DNA of 64,000 nt from Collinsella aerofaciens (GCF_028209395.1 NZ_JAQLDQ010000004.1:1-64000); one strand, 5' to 3'. Shown: positions 46,157 to 55,010, counted from the first letter of the stretch. Notes: a model not told the origin generated them from the sequence alone. A program made the numbers and translations.

Positions 46157-46701
46157 CTTGTAGGTCCTTCGCCTTTCATCCACACGGGAATCCCGCATAC
46201 CACTTCGACTGCGCGGTCGGCCAGCGCCGCCACGCCCGCGTTCACGCGCGCGAGCGCGCGCCTCCATGCCTCGGTCCCCTCATCGTAGCGCATCCCATCG
46301 GCGAACACGTCGACGGAGACCACCACCGTATACGCAGCGGCCTGAGCGAGCCGTTCGATGTCTCCGAGCACCTCGCGCGCCGCAGCGTCGGGGTCACGTG
46401 GGGACAAGCCGCCTTCCGCGAAGAGCTCATTCGCAACCAGGTTGCCCACGTCCTCCAAAAGAAGCGTGCAGCCGCGCGGAAGCCCGGGCACTGCGGCGCC
46501 CACGTCACGCGTGCGCTCGAGGGTGGAAAACCCCTTGCCCTCGCGCAGCGCCCGATGGCGCGCGATGCGGCGGGCGCCCTCTTCCCCGAAGGGCTCCATC
46601 GTTGCCAGGTACACGCGGGGGCCGTCGCGCCCGAGGCACAGGGACTCGGCGTAGGCGCTCTTGCCGCTCGCGGCGGCGCCGTTGACGAGCGTCACCGTCA
46701 T
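46153..46701 (-). CDS. cobU: Adenosylcobinamide kinase / adenosylcobinamide-phosphate guanylyltransferase CobU
   Basis: CobU phosphorylates adenosylcobinamide and then transfers GMP to it. TLVNGAAASGKSAYAESLCL is the P-loop (commonly GGARSGKS), and RRIARHRALREGKGFSTLER carries the His-rich segment where the guanylylated His lies. TLLLEDVGNLVANELF replaces the usual DCLTLWLxNL. VVVSVDVFADGMRYD and EVVCGIPVWMKG end the domain. There are 182 residues from ATG 46701, overlapping the cobT stop as ATGA. Some motifs are diverged, but position and length support the call. Confidence 0.87.
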   Translation of the reverse strand: MTVTLVNGAAASGKSAYAESLCLGRDGPRVYLATMEPFGEEGARRIARHRALREGKGFSTLERTRDVGAAVPGLPRGCTLLLEDVGNLVANELFAEGGLSPRDPDAAAREVLGDIERLAQAAAYTVVVSVDVFADGMRYDEGTEAWRRALARVNAGVAALADRAVEVVCGIPVWMKGEGPTR

Positions 46702-47840
46702 TTCCCGGCCTCGAAATGCTCGTAAGCAGCCATGCCAGTCGCCGTGAACGTCTTCCCATCCCGGTACACGCGCAGCGCCGAATCCAGAAGGGGCAGATAC
46801 GCCATGGCGCCCGCGCCCTCGCCCAAGTGCATGCCTGCGTCGAGGGGTGCCTTTATGCCGAGCTCGCGAAGGAGCTCCTGGCTTGCGGGCTCGCTTGATG
46901 CGTGGGTGCCCACGAGGTAGCCCAAGGCGTTGGGGCACAGGCGCGCCGCGCACAGGGCCGCCGTGCAGGATATGACCCCGTCGAGGAGCGCCGGCGCCTT
47001 CGAGGCCGCGGCTCCCAGGTAGAAGCCGCACATCGCCGCGATGTCGAATCCGCCCACCTTCGAGAGCACGTCGATCGGGTCGGCGGGATCGGGCGAGTTC
47101 GCGTCGATAGCGCGCTCGACCACGTCGCGCTTGCGCGCGAGCGAGGCGTCCGAGAGCCCCGCGCCGCGGCCGACGAGGCTCCGCGCGTCCGCCCGGATGA
47201 GCACTGCGGCCACCGCCGCCGAGGTGGTCGTGTTGCCGATGCCCATCTCGCCCGCGGCGAGAAGGCGCACGCCGGCGCGAGCAAGCCCGCACGCAACGGC
47301 GATTCCGACCTCGATCGCGCGCACGGCCCCATCGCGAGACATAGCGGAGCCGTGCGCGATGTTGCCGCTCCCCCGCCGCACATTCGCGCGTACCATGCGC
47401 GCGTCTTCTATGCCCCGGGCCATACCCACGTCGACGGGCACGACCTCGGCACCCGCGAACGCCGCCATGCGGCAGGCACTCGTGGCCCCCTCGCACATGT
47501 TGCGCGCGACGGCTCGCGTCACGTCTTGCCCGCTTTGCGACACGCCTTCGGCAACAACCCCGTTGTCGGAGAAGAATACCGCGAGCGCACGGGGAAACTC
47601 GGCCACCTCGGCGCTCCCCTGAGCTGCGGCGATACGCGCGACGGCGTCTTCAAAGTCGCCCAATCCCCCCAAGGGGTGCGCGATGGAGTCCCACGCGGCG
47701 TACGCGGCGGCGCGGGCGCACTCGTCTGCGGGCGCGATCCGGGAGAGCGCGGCTTCGAGCACGGCGCCCGGCGCCGACGAGAACGCGCGCTCGACTTCCT
47801 CGTGGATGCAGGCAAGCGCGGTTTCAGTTGCTTCAGCCAT
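46698..47840 (-). CDS. cobT: Nicotinate-nucleotide--dimethylbenzimidazole phosphoribosyltransferase CobT
   Basis: CobT activates the lower base of cobalamin to alpha-ribazole phosphate with nicotinate mononucleotide. VFFSDNGVVAEGVSQSGQDV binds the base. AGEMGIGNTTTSAAVAAVLI binds phosphate, GRGAGLSDASLARK is a family motif, and LDAGMHLGEGAGAM has the catalytic Glu. The 380 residues are counted from ATG 47840 after AGGAGA. No dimethylbenzimidazole synthesis genes are seen in the window, so the lower base is unknown. The ends overlap cbiA and cobU. Confidence 0.96.
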   Translation of the reverse strand: MAEATETALACIHEEVERAFSSAPGAVLEAALSRIAPADECARAAAYAAWDSIAHPLGGLGDFEDAVARIAAAQGSAEVAEFPRALAVFFSDNGVVAEGVSQSGQDVTRAVARNMCEGATSACRMAAFAGAEVVPVDVGMARGIEDARMVRANVRRGSGNIAHGSAMSRDGAVRAIEVGIAVACGLARAGVRLLAAGEMGIGNTTTSAAVAAVLIRADARSLVGRGAGLSDASLARKRDVVERAIDANSPDPADPIDVLSKVGGFDIAAMCGFYLGAAASKAPALLDGVISCTAALCAARLCPNALGYLVGTHASSEPASQELLRELGIKAPLDAGMHLGEGAGAMAYLPLLDSALRVYRDGKTFTATGMAAYEHFEAGK

Positions 47841-49215
47841 GCCGTCTCCTCTCTGCGAACGACGCTGCGGCAGACGCGAACGCGCGCGCAACGTCGGGGT
47901 TCGCAGGATAGTACACATGCGGGAAGCCCGCAACCAGGGACGGGGTGGTCGTCATGCACGGCCAGCCCTTGTCGCGCCGGGGCTTCTGCGCCCAGAAGTC
48001 GCCGCCCGGGCAGGTGGACTGCCAGTAGTGGAACTCGTGCGCACGGATGCGTGTGCCGCGCGGCCCGTAGAGCCCGTCGCGTTGGGAAGTGAGCTCCACG
48101 TACCCGAAATGGGACAGCCTTCCCCCGTTCTCGCTTGCGCCCTCAAGGGCGCCCGCAACAGGCCAGCGCCGCCCCTCGCTATCGGCGATTTCGCGCTGCA
48201 GGTACAGAAACCCACCGCATTCGGCGACCGTCGGCATGCCGGATTCCACCGCATGCCGCACCGCCTCGCGCATCGGCGCGTTCTCGGAGAGCTGCTGCGC
48301 ATGGAGCTCCGGGTAGCCGCCTCCTAGATAGAGGGCGCTTGTCCCCCGGGGCAGCTCACGATCACACAGGGGGCTGAAAAAGGCCAGCTCACAACCCAGG
48401 TCCTCGAGCGCGCGCAGGTTCTCCTCGTAGTAGAACGAGAACGCCTCGTCACGCGCGACGGCGACGATGGGCCGCGCTCCCGCGATCGGCTCCAACCGGT
48501 AAGGTTCCTCGCGGATATCGGGTGCCGTCGCCGCTATTTCGAGCAAGCGGTCGACGTCGACGCTCTTTTCCACCAGCTCGGCCATTTTGTCGATGCGCGC
48601 GGAGAGCTGCTCGACCTCGTCGGCGGTCACAAGCCCCAGATGCCGGCTTTCGAGCGAGAACGCCTCGTCGGCGGGGATATTCCCCAAAACCGCGACGCCC
48701 GTGTGCTTCTCGATCGCAGGCGCCGCGTAGGCGCAGGCAGCGGCGCTCGTCTTGTTCAGCACGACGCCGCGCACGTTCGCACAAGGCAGGAACTCGGCGA
48801 TGCCGCGGATTACGGCGGCGAGCGATAAAGACGCCCCGCGCCCGTTCACCACTAAAACGACCGGCGTTTCCGTGTCGCGCGCAACCTGGTAGCTGCTCGC
48901 ATCGGCCACGCCGGGCGCCATGCCGTCATAGAAGCCCATGACCCCCTCGAGCACCGCGACATCCGCGCCCGCAGCGCCGCGTGCGAGCAGGGCGCGCAGC
49001 GTCGGGGCATCGGTGAAGAAGCCGTCTAAGTTGCCCGAGCGCGCACCCACGACGCGGCGATGAAAGAGCGGGTCAATGTAGTCGGGGCCGCATTTGAAGG
49101 CCGCGCATGCAAGGCCGCGACGCGCGAGCGTGCGCAGAAGCGCGCACGTTACGACCGTCTTGCCGCTCCCGCTCGAGGGCGCAGCGACCATGAAGCGCGG
49201 GATGGACGTGCTCAC
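47833..49215 (-). CDS. cbiA: Cobyrinic acid a,c-diamide synthase CbiA
   Basis: CbiA amidates the a and c side chains of cobyrinic acid with glutamine and ATP. FMVAAPSSGSGKTVVTCALL is the P-loop. KCGPDYIDPLFHRRVVG and EGVMGFYDGMAP are family motifs. The glutaminase domain has ALYLGGGYPELHAQQL, VAECGGFLYLQREI with the Cys, and RAHEFHYWQST with the His. The 460 residues are counted from GTG 49215 (VSTSIPRFMV), overlapping the cbiET stop as GTGA; the frame beyond lies in cbiET. Confidence 0.96.
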   Translation of the reverse strand: MSTSIPRFMVAAPSSGSGKTVVTCALLRTLARRGLACAAFKCGPDYIDPLFHRRVVGARSGNLDGFFTDAPTLRALLARGAAGADVAVLEGVMGFYDGMAPGVADASSYQVARDTETPVVLVVNGRGASLSLAAVIRGIAEFLPCANVRGVVLNKTSAAACAYAAPAIEKHTGVAVLGNIPADEAFSLESRHLGLVTADEVEQLSARIDKMAELVEKSVDVDRLLEIAATAPDIREEPYRLEPIAGARPIVAVARDEAFSFYYEENLRALEDLGCELAFFSPLCDRELPRGTSALYLGGGYPELHAQQLSENAPMREAVRHAVESGMPTVAECGGFLYLQREIADSEGRRWPVAGALEGASENGGRLSHFGYVELTSQRDGLYGPRGTRIRAHEFHYWQSTCPGGDFWAQKPRRDKGWPCMTTTPSLVAGFPHVYYPANPDVARAFASAAASFAERRRHG

Positions 49216-50486
49216 CGGGCACCGCCTTCCCCACCTGCACCACGCGCGCTGACGAGGAACACGGGGTTTTGCGCCTTCATAAGATGGTGCGAGCCTACAG
49301 CCTCGGCGCGGGCGGCCGACACCTGGCACGCCTCGAACCCCTTAAAGCGCGAACCCGAAAGGAGCGCGCACGCCTCGGTGAGCGTCTCAACGGTGACGCA
49401 TGGCACGCACAGGCGAACCTGCGAGTTCTTCTCGAGCGCCGCCTCCACGATGGAGGGAAGCTTACCCGCGCTCCCGCCGACGAACACGGCGTCGGGGATG
49501 GGCAGTTTCGCGAGCGCTTCGGGGGCGACACCGGGGACCGCATGCACGTTGCCGCACCCAAATGCATCCGCGTTCTCTCGGATGAGCCGCACGCCGGTCG
49601 CGTTGCGCTCGACCGCCCATACCGACCCCGCTCGCGTGACGAGCGCCGCCTCGATCGACACGCTCCCCGTGCCGGCGCCGACGTCCCACACGGTGTCGGT
49701 CGCGGCAAGGCGCAGCTTCGCGAGCGCGACGGCGCGTACCTCCTGCTTGGTCATGGGAACGTCACCGCGGATGAAGAGCTCGTCGGGAATGCCCGAGGAA
49801 GCGTACGGCCAACGGGAGCTCGCGGCGCGGGATGCACCCGCAGGCGACCCGGCGCCGACTGCGAACTCGATAAGCATCACGTTCAAGTCGTCGAACGTCT
49901 GACCTGCGATTTCACTTGCGGTCGCACAGGTGATGCGCTCGTCGGGGTACGACAGGCGCTCGGCCACCGTCACGCGCGCGTCCCCGAAGCCCGCCTGCAC
50001 AAGCTCGCCCGAAAGCCGCGAGGGGTCTTCCCCGCCCGACGTGGCGAGGAAGAGCTCACCTGCGCGCTCGGCCTCGGCCACGATGTCGCACGCCACGCCG
50101 TGAGCGCTCGCAAAGCGCCAATCCTGCCATGGACGCGCGAGGCGCGCGGCGAGATACGACGCTGAGCTTATGCCGGGAACAACGCGCACGTCCACCTGCG
50201 CGTTGCCGGAGAGCGCCTCCACCAGGCGGCGCGCGCCGCTGAACAGCCCCACATCGCCCGTCATCACGACCACGACGCGCTGCCACGAAGCCACATCGGT
50301 GAGCGCGGCGACGATGTCCGCCGTCTTCACGAGCTCGCATCTCACCACGTCGGGCGGCACGTCGATGCCGGCAAGCGCGCGATGAGCGCCGATGACCACG
50401 TCGGCGATGTCGATCGCGTCGAGCGCCGCGCGCGAGAGCAAGTCGGGGTTTCCGGGCCCCGCCCCGATAATCGTTACCTTTCGCAT
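49212..50486 (-). CDS. cbiET: Precorrin-6Y C5,15-methyltransferase/decarboxylase, CbiE-CbiT fusion
   Basis: This protein methylates C5 and C15 and decarboxylates the acetate at C12 of (cobalt-)precorrin-6B/7. The N-terminal CbiE domain (about 1-200) starts VTIIGAGPGNPDLLSRAALD and has MTGDVGLFSGARRLVEAL and VVPGISSASYLAARL. The C-terminal CbiT domain begins near IPDELFIRGDVPMTKQEVRA and binds SAM with VWDVGAGTGSVSIEAAL. The 424 residues match CobL-like fusions. ATG 50486 overlaps cobJ by 13 bases. Confidence 0.95.
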   Translation of the reverse strand: MRKVTIIGAGPGNPDLLSRAALDAIDIADVVIGAHRALAGIDVPPDVVRCELVKTADIVAALTDVASWQRVVVVMTGDVGLFSGARRLVEALSGNAQVDVRVVPGISSASYLAARLARPWQDWRFASAHGVACDIVAEAERAGELFLATSGGEDPSRLSGELVQAGFGDARVTVAERLSYPDERITCATASEIAGQTFDDLNVMLIEFAVGAGSPAGASRAASSRWPYASSGIPDELFIRGDVPMTKQEVRAVALAKLRLAATDTVWDVGAGTGSVSIEAALVTRAGSVWAVERNATGVRLIRENADAFGCGNVHAVPGVAPEALAKLPIPDAVFVGGSAGKLPSIVEAALEKNSQVRLCVPCVTVETLTEACALLSGSRFKGFEACQVSAARAEAVGSHHLMKAQNPVFLVSARGAGGEGGAR

Positions 50487-51217
50487 GGAATCTCCCGATA
50501 CCCGCGCGGCGTGACCATACGGCCGCCTACGAGCTTCGTGTCCGCGTTGCCGACGAACACGGTGGTGAACATGTCGGCGTCGATCTCCCCCAGCTCGGAG
50601 AGCCTGCACATGCCCGACTGCTGCCCCTCGCGCCCGATGTTGCGTACCCAGCCGCAGAGCGTGTCGGGGGCCTTCCATTCGAGCATAATCTTCGCCGCGC
50701 GTGAGAGCCTGTCGGCGCGCTTTCTGCTGCGCGGGTTGTACAAACAGATGCAAAAGTCGGCGCTCGCCACGGCGGCGAGCCTGCGCTCGATGACCTCCCA
50801 TGGCGTGAGCAGGTCGGAGAGCGATACGACCGCGAAGTCGTGGGCAAGCGGGGCGCCGAGCACCGCCGACCCGCTCTGAGCCGCGGTGGCCCCGGCGATA
50901 ACTTCCACGTCTACATCGGGGTAGTCCTCCGCAAGCTCCAGCACGGGGCTCGCCATGCCGTACACGCCCGCGTCACCGCTGCACACGAGCGCCACGGCTT
51001 CTCCGCTCTGCGCGCGCGAAAGCGCCAGGCGGCACCGTTCGACCTCGTGCATCATCGGCGTCGCGAGATGCGCCGCGTCGGGCACGGCGGCGAGCGCGAG
51101 CTCCACGTATTTTGTGTACCCCACAACGATGTCGGCCGCCTCGAGCGCGCGCCGGGCCGCAATCGTCATGCCGTCGGGGCCGCCCGGGCCGATCCCCACC
51201 ACGAAGAGCTTTCCCAT
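50474..51217 (-). CDS. cbiH: Precorrin-3B / cobalt-precorrin-3 C17-methyltransferase (CobJ/CbiH)
   Basis: The enzyme methylates C17 and contracts the ring. It is a SAM-dependent tetrapyrrole methylase: LFVVGIGPGGPDGMTIAARR, IVVGYTKYVEL, VCSGDAGVYGMASPVLEL and EVIAGATAAQSGSAVLGAPL are in the expected order. The C-terminal CLYNPRSRKRADRLSRAAKI is typical of C17-methyltransferases. The 247 residues have no extra ferredoxin-like C-domain. ATG 51217 overlaps the cbiG stop as ATGA. Confidence 0.95.
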   Translation of the reverse strand: MGKLFVVGIGPGGPDGMTIAARRALEAADIVVGYTKYVELALAAVPDAAHLATPMMHEVERCRLALSRAQSGEAVALVCSGDAGVYGMASPVLELAEDYPDVDVEVIAGATAAQSGSAVLGAPLAHDFAVVSLSDLLTPWEVIERRLAAVASADFCICLYNPRSRKRADRLSRAAKIMLEWKAPDTLCGWVRNIGREGQQSGMCRLSELGEIDADMFTTVFVGNADTKLVGGRMVTPRGYREIPCER

Positions 51218-52350
51218 CACCGCTCCTTAAACGAAAGTTTAATAGTTACCTTGGAAAACGCGACGGTCACGCCGCCGTGAGCGAGCTTCGGGAAGATAAG
51301 TTTGCCCCCGTCCGCGAGCGCCGCGCGCTCGCACACGTTGTCGACCCCCACCGTCGCGCGCACGAAATCAGATGGCGAAACGCTGCCTTCGACCTGCGAC
51401 AACTCATCTGCGGAATACGTCGCAAGCGGAATATTGCGCGCGCGGCAGAAGGCGAGCAGACCCTCCTCGTGCGCCTTCACGTCGATCGTCGCCGCCTTGC
51501 GCACGGCCGAAGGCGAGATACCCGCCTGCCCGCACGCGAGAAGAAACGCCTCCCCGATCGCTTCGGCGCACGCACCGCGACGGCATCCTATGCCCGCAAC
51601 GATGCAGGGCACGACAAGGCGAAGCGGCTCGGGCGCAGGCGCCTGCGCCCTCACGCCCGCCGGCTTCCCCGTCTCACCGGCGGGCAAGACCCCGCCCGTT
51701 GTCTCCGCCGCGCGAAAGGACGCACCTGCATTCGCGCCAGCAAACGGCGACACGACGATATCGGCCCGCGCGCGGTCGGAAGCAATGTCAACCCCCTCAG
51801 GCGGCTGTCCCGAAATCGGCATGTCGGAATAGAGCGCCACGCGCCCGCCCGAAAGCAGCCGCGCCGACACTCGCTTGATGGCCTCGGGATTCGAAACGGC
51901 GAGCCCCGCACGGCGCGCCCACGTATCCACCGCCCACACGCCGCGGACGTCAGTCGCCGTGGTGATGACGGGGATGGCCCCTGCCGCGCGTGCCACAGTT
52001 TGCGCAAGCTCGTTCGCACCGCCCAAATGCCCCGACAAAAGCGGGACGGCAAAGCGCCCCGCCTCGTCGATCGCCACAACCGCGGGATCGTTTGCCTTCG
52101 AGGCGACATGCGGCGCGATCGCCCGCACGGCGATGCCCGCCGCACCCACGAACAGAAGCGCGTCCGACGCTTCCCACGCGAGCGCCGTCCATGCGCGCAG
52201 GTCGGCCTTCCCCTCGCCGAACCCGCGCGAAACGGAAACGTCCCAGCCAGGGTCATCTTCACCTGTCTGTGCGCAATCGGAAAGCGCGCGTGCGGTGCGC
52301 TCCGCCAACGCATACCCCCTCTCAGTGAACGCTATGCAGGAAACCCTCAT
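51217..52350 (-). CDS. cbiG: Cobalt-precorrin-5A hydrolase CbiG
   Basis: CbiG opens the delta-lactone of cobalt-precorrin-5A, a step specific to the anaerobic pathway. FTERGYALAERTA starts the N-domain. DALLFVGAAGIAVRAIAPHV and VPLLSGHLGGANELAQTVA are its signature segments. The central linker is long and Pro/Gly-rich. The C-domain has CIVAGIGCRRGACAEAIGEA and LATYSADELSQVEGS. The 377 residues are normal. The start abuts the stop of the truncated cbiL. Confidence 0.95.
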   Translation of the reverse strand: MRVSCIAFTERGYALAERTARALSDCAQTGEDDPGWDVSVSRGFGEGKADLRAWTALAWEASDALLFVGAAGIAVRAIAPHVASKANDPAVVAIDEAGRFAVPLLSGHLGGANELAQTVARAAGAIPVITTATDVRGVWAVDTWARRAGLAVSNPEAIKRVSARLLSGGRVALYSDMPISGQPPEGVDIASDRARADIVVSPFAGANAGASFRAAETTGGVLPAGETGKPAGVRAQAPAPEPLRLVVPCIVAGIGCRRGACAEAIGEAFLLACGQAGISPSAVRKAATIDVKAHEEGLLAFCRARNIPLATYSADELSQVEGSVSPSDFVRATVGVDNVCERAALADGGKLIFPKLAHGGVTVAFSKVTIKLSFKER

Positions 52351-52584
52351 CTAGCGCACCACCATCGTCGAGAAGTAGCTGCCCCGATCGGGCACATCGT
52401 CGAGCGAACGGTACACGCGCTCGCCCGGAAGCCCACAGTCCTCTACGAGCTCGGCACCGTCGAAGGCGCCCTCCTCGCGAAGGATGCGCTTCGTGTCCGC
52501 AAGCGAGCGGCGCGCCTTCATGACCACCTTCGTCCCTGGCCAGCCGATTGCGCGGCCCACCCCATACAGCACGCCTTTACTCAT
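52351..52584 (-). pseudogene. cbiL: Internally deleted cobalt-factor II / precorrin-2 C20-methyltransferase (cbiL remnant)
   Basis: A 77-codon frame starts MSKGVLYGVG, the N-terminus of CbiL/CobI, and then goes through RAIGWPG into TKVVMKARRSLADTKRI, LVEDCGLPGERVYRSL and YFSTMVVR. The latter match the C-terminal part of the same family (xVVxMKA...LVERxGMPGERI...YFSxxIVR). About 140-150 residues, including most of the SAM-binding and catalytic region, are gone, yet the frame is kept. It overlaps cbiD by 8 bases and abuts cbiG. No other C20-methyltransferase is seen in the window. The truncated product cannot be a working methylase. Confidence 0.85.
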
Positions 52585-53761
52585 ACGTCGCCCCCAATTC
52601 CCCGATAACTGCTTCGGCGCCCGACGTGCGGAAAAGCTCGCGGCGCTCGGCGTCGAACACGACCGCGGCGATGTCGCATGCGCCCGCCGCGCGGCGGCGC
52701 AACCTGTCCTCGATTGCCGCAGCGAGCGAGGCGCGCGCAGCGTCCCCCACGCCGGCGGCCTCGATTACCTCGAGCGCCGCCGTGGTCGTGACCGACGACA
52801 TGATCTCGCGCACGGTCTTCGCGCCCGCGCCGGCCAAGGCCGCGTGGGCGGCCAGAATCTCCGCGCGGCAGTCGGCGGTACGCGAATGGGTGTCCATGAT
52901 GCCGCCAGCGACCTTCACCAGCTTGCCGATGTGTCCCACAAGAAGGACATTGGTGAATCCCTCGCGAACGCAGCAATCAATCGCATCGCCCACAAAGTTG
53001 GAGATGAAGACCACCGGCGCACCGTTTAGGTGAAAATGCCCCGAGATGAACTGCCCGCCGTAGTTGCCAGGCGTGAGCACGACTCCGCGCCGCCCCATAG
53101 CCGCATGCTGCCGGATCTCGAGCTCGATGCTGTCGCGCAAGGCAGCGAGACTGCGCGGCTCGACGATGCCCGTCGTACCCAGGATGGAGATGCCGTCCTC
53201 TATCCCCAGGTGCGGGTTAAAGGTCTTTTCGGCAAGGGCAACACCCTCGGGTACCGAAATCGTCACAGCAATATTTCCAGAAAAGCCGTGCGCGGCACAC
53301 ACCTCGCGCACCGCCGAAGTGATCATCGCGCGCGGCGTCGCGTTGATGGCGGCCGCCCCCACCGGCTGCTCGAGCCCGGGCAACGTCACGCGCCCCACGC
53401 CCACGCCGCCATCGACGGAAACTTCCGATTCGTGCGCGGGCACGTCCTTGCTGCCCGCAGCACCCGTGCCCGACCCCGCATGTTCCACGCGCGCGTACAC
53501 GAGCACGCCGTCGGTCACATCGGCATCGTCGCCTGCGTCCTTTCGCACGGCGCACTGGGCACACCCCTCGCCGATGCATGCGTCGACCACGTTCGCCTCG
53601 ACGGGCAGCCCGCCGGGGGTGACGATCGACACGAGGCCGACGGGCTTTCGTGACAAGAGCATCTCGCAGGCGGCCTTCGCCGCGAGCGCGGCGCAGCTCC
53701 CCGTGGTGTAGCCGCAGCGCAGGCGGGTCGTCCCGGTATATATGTAATGCTCGAAGGCCAC
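52577..53761 (-). CDS. cbiD: Cobalt-precorrin-5B C1-methyltransferase CbiD
   Basis: CbiD methylates C1 in the anaerobic pathway. RLRCGYTTGSCAALAAKAAC is the family signature near the N-terminus. GEGCAQCAVRKDAGDDADVT, FNPHLGIEDGISILGTTGIV and VLTPGNYGGQF are also conserved. The 394 residues are counted from GTG 53761 (VAFEHYIYTGTTRL), one base past the cobM/cbiF stop; the longer frame to 53929 is inside that gene. Its end overlaps the cbiL remnant. Confidence 0.95.
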   Translation of the reverse strand: MAFEHYIYTGTTRLRCGYTTGSCAALAAKAACEMLLSRKPVGLVSIVTPGGLPVEANVVDACIGEGCAQCAVRKDAGDDADVTDGVLVYARVEHAGSGTGAAGSKDVPAHESEVSVDGGVGVGRVTLPGLEQPVGAAAINATPRAMITSAVREVCAAHGFSGNIAVTISVPEGVALAEKTFNPHLGIEDGISILGTTGIVEPRSLAALRDSIELEIRQHAAMGRRGVVLTPGNYGGQFISGHFHLNGAPVVFISNFVGDAIDCCVREGFTNVLLVGHIGKLVKVAGGIMDTHSRTADCRAEILAAHAALAGAGAKTVREIMSSVTTTAALEVIEAAGVGDAARASLAAAIEDRLRRRAAGACDIAAVVFDAERRELFRTSGAEAVIGELGATYE

Positions 53762-53762
53762 G

Positions 53763-54554
53763 CTAGCTGCTCGCCTTCCGATACCCCGTGGCAAACGAAG
53801 GGTCGTAAAGCTTGCTGCGCTCGTACGACTCCGCTTGCGCGCCGTTGTGCGCAAGCCCGCCGCGAGCTCCGAGCACGCGGCCCACCACCACGAGCGCCGT
53901 GCGGTCGATGCCCTCTCGCGCGCCCGCATCGGCGAGCGTGCCCACTGTGCATCGCACCACGCGCTCCTCAGGCCAGGTCGCCTTGTACACGAGCGCCGCC
54001 GGCTCGTCGGAGCTGCGGCCCGCGGCCAAAAGCTCGGCGGAAAGCTCGGCGAGCATACCCGAGCTCAGGAAGATGACCATAGTCGAGCCGCTTTCCGCCA
54101 TGGTGCGCATGCCCTCGCCCGCGGGCATGGGGGTGCGCCCGGAAAGCCGCGTGATCACGACCGACTGGCTGATTCCCGGCAGCGTGTATTCCTGGCGAAG
54201 CGCCGCCGCGGCACCGCAAAAGCTCGACACGCCGGGCACCACCTCGTAGTCCACGCCGCGCGCGTCGAGTGCGTCCATCTGCTCCTGGATGGCGCCGTAC
54301 AGGGACGGGTCGCCTGTGTGCAGGCGCACCACTTCCTCGCCCCGCGCATCCGCCGCGCACATCACGTCGAGCACTTCCTCCAAGGTCATGTGCGCGCTGT
54401 CGTAGACGACACAGGATTCCTTGCACTCAGCGAGCAGCTCGGGGTTCACAAGGCTTCCCGCCCAAACGACCACGTCGGCCGCGCGCAGAAGGCGCGCCCC
54501 GCGCAGCGTGATAAGGTCGGCGGCGCCCGAGCCTGCGCCAACGATATGAATCAT
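53763..54554 (-). CDS. cbiF: Precorrin-4 / cobalt-precorrin-4 C11-methyltransferase (CobM/CbiF)
   Basis: The enzyme methylates C11. IHIVGAGSGAADLITLRGAR is the tetrapyrrole-methylase start, and VVWAGSLVNPELLAECK, VRLHTGDPSLYGAIQEQMDA, VVPGVSSFCGAAAALRQEYT and TRLSGRTPMPAGEGMRTMAE are all diagnostic of C11-methyltransferases. There are 263 residues from ATG 54554, with GGGAAGG upstream; the frame beyond is not protein-like. It is the first gene of the 17-gene minus-strand operon. Between it and the riboswitch are a possible promoter and short GGCGCAA repeats. Confidence 0.96.
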   Translation of the reverse strand: MIHIVGAGSGAADLITLRGARLLRAADVVVWAGSLVNPELLAECKESCVVYDSAHMTLEEVLDVMCAADARGEEVVRLHTGDPSLYGAIQEQMDALDARGVDYEVVPGVSSFCGAAAALRQEYTLPGISQSVVITRLSGRTPMPAGEGMRTMAESGSTMVIFLSSGMLAELSAELLAAGRSSDEPAALVYKATWPEERVVRCTVGTLADAGAREGIDRTALVVVGRVLGARGGLAHNGAQAESYERSKLYDPSFATGYRKASS

Positions 54555-54620
54555 CCGAGCCTTCCCTTCCCGTTTCTCATCGCAACCGTTTACGCCGCCA
54601 TTCGCGCAGCGGGCAAAACA

Positions 54621-54668
54621 CGGCGCATGCGGCGCAATCGGCGCAAATACGCAGGCAGGAGGCGCAAT
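54621..54668. repeat. Four short GGCGCAA-type repeats in the corrinoid divergent region
   Basis: CGGCGCATG (54621), CGGCGCAAT (54630), CGGCGCAAAT (54639) and GGCGCAATG (54661) form a loose tandem array 70-120 bases upstream of cbiF. They may be operator half-sites or simple-sequence drift. Confidence 0.4.
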
Positions 54669-54708
54669 GCCGCCCGCCCTGGCTTTGACACGTTCACAAG
54701 TGCCCACT

Positions 54709-54714
54709 ATCATA
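54709..54714 (-). promoter_or_regulatory. Possible -10 box for the cbiF operon
   Basis: TATGAT on the minus strand (54714-54709), in the only AT-rich patch of the divergent region. I find no good -35 at 16-18 bases, so this is tentative. It would give a leader of about 145 nt without a recognisable second riboswitch. Confidence 0.3.
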
Positions 54715-54749
54715 GTAAAAGATTCGGCAACGAGCATATGACAATCGGA

Positions 54750-54890
54750 TAAAAGGAAATGACCGGCGCGGCGCCGCACAGCCCGCGCTGGCTTGCGGAG
54801 GGAACCAGGTGGGAATCCTGGGCAAGGGACATTACTGTATAGGACGCGCGGGCGAACCGCCTCGCGCCCCAAGCCAGACTGCTTCGCCTT
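54750..54890 (+). promoter_or_regulatory. Cobalamin riboswitch
   Basis: The plus strand has the conserved AdoCbl-riboswitch core: GGGAACCAGGTGGGAATCC (about 54800-54818), then GGGACATTACTGTAT (54826-54840), and the B12-box-type AAGCCAGACTGC (54871-54882). It lies about 120 bases upstream of cbiK and points toward it. Downstream hairpins (CACGGC/GCCGTG near 54897-54911) could form the expression platform. The exact ends are approximate. Confidence 0.88.
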
Positions 54891-55010
54891 TTCCTCACGG
54901 CATCGCCGTGGCGTTAGCTCCTTGTGAACCCCGAGGGGTGCGCTTTTCTTTCGCTTGTGCCGACAAGCAACTGTCGCCGGGGGACCGGCAAACCGAGGAA
55001 AGGAAAAACC

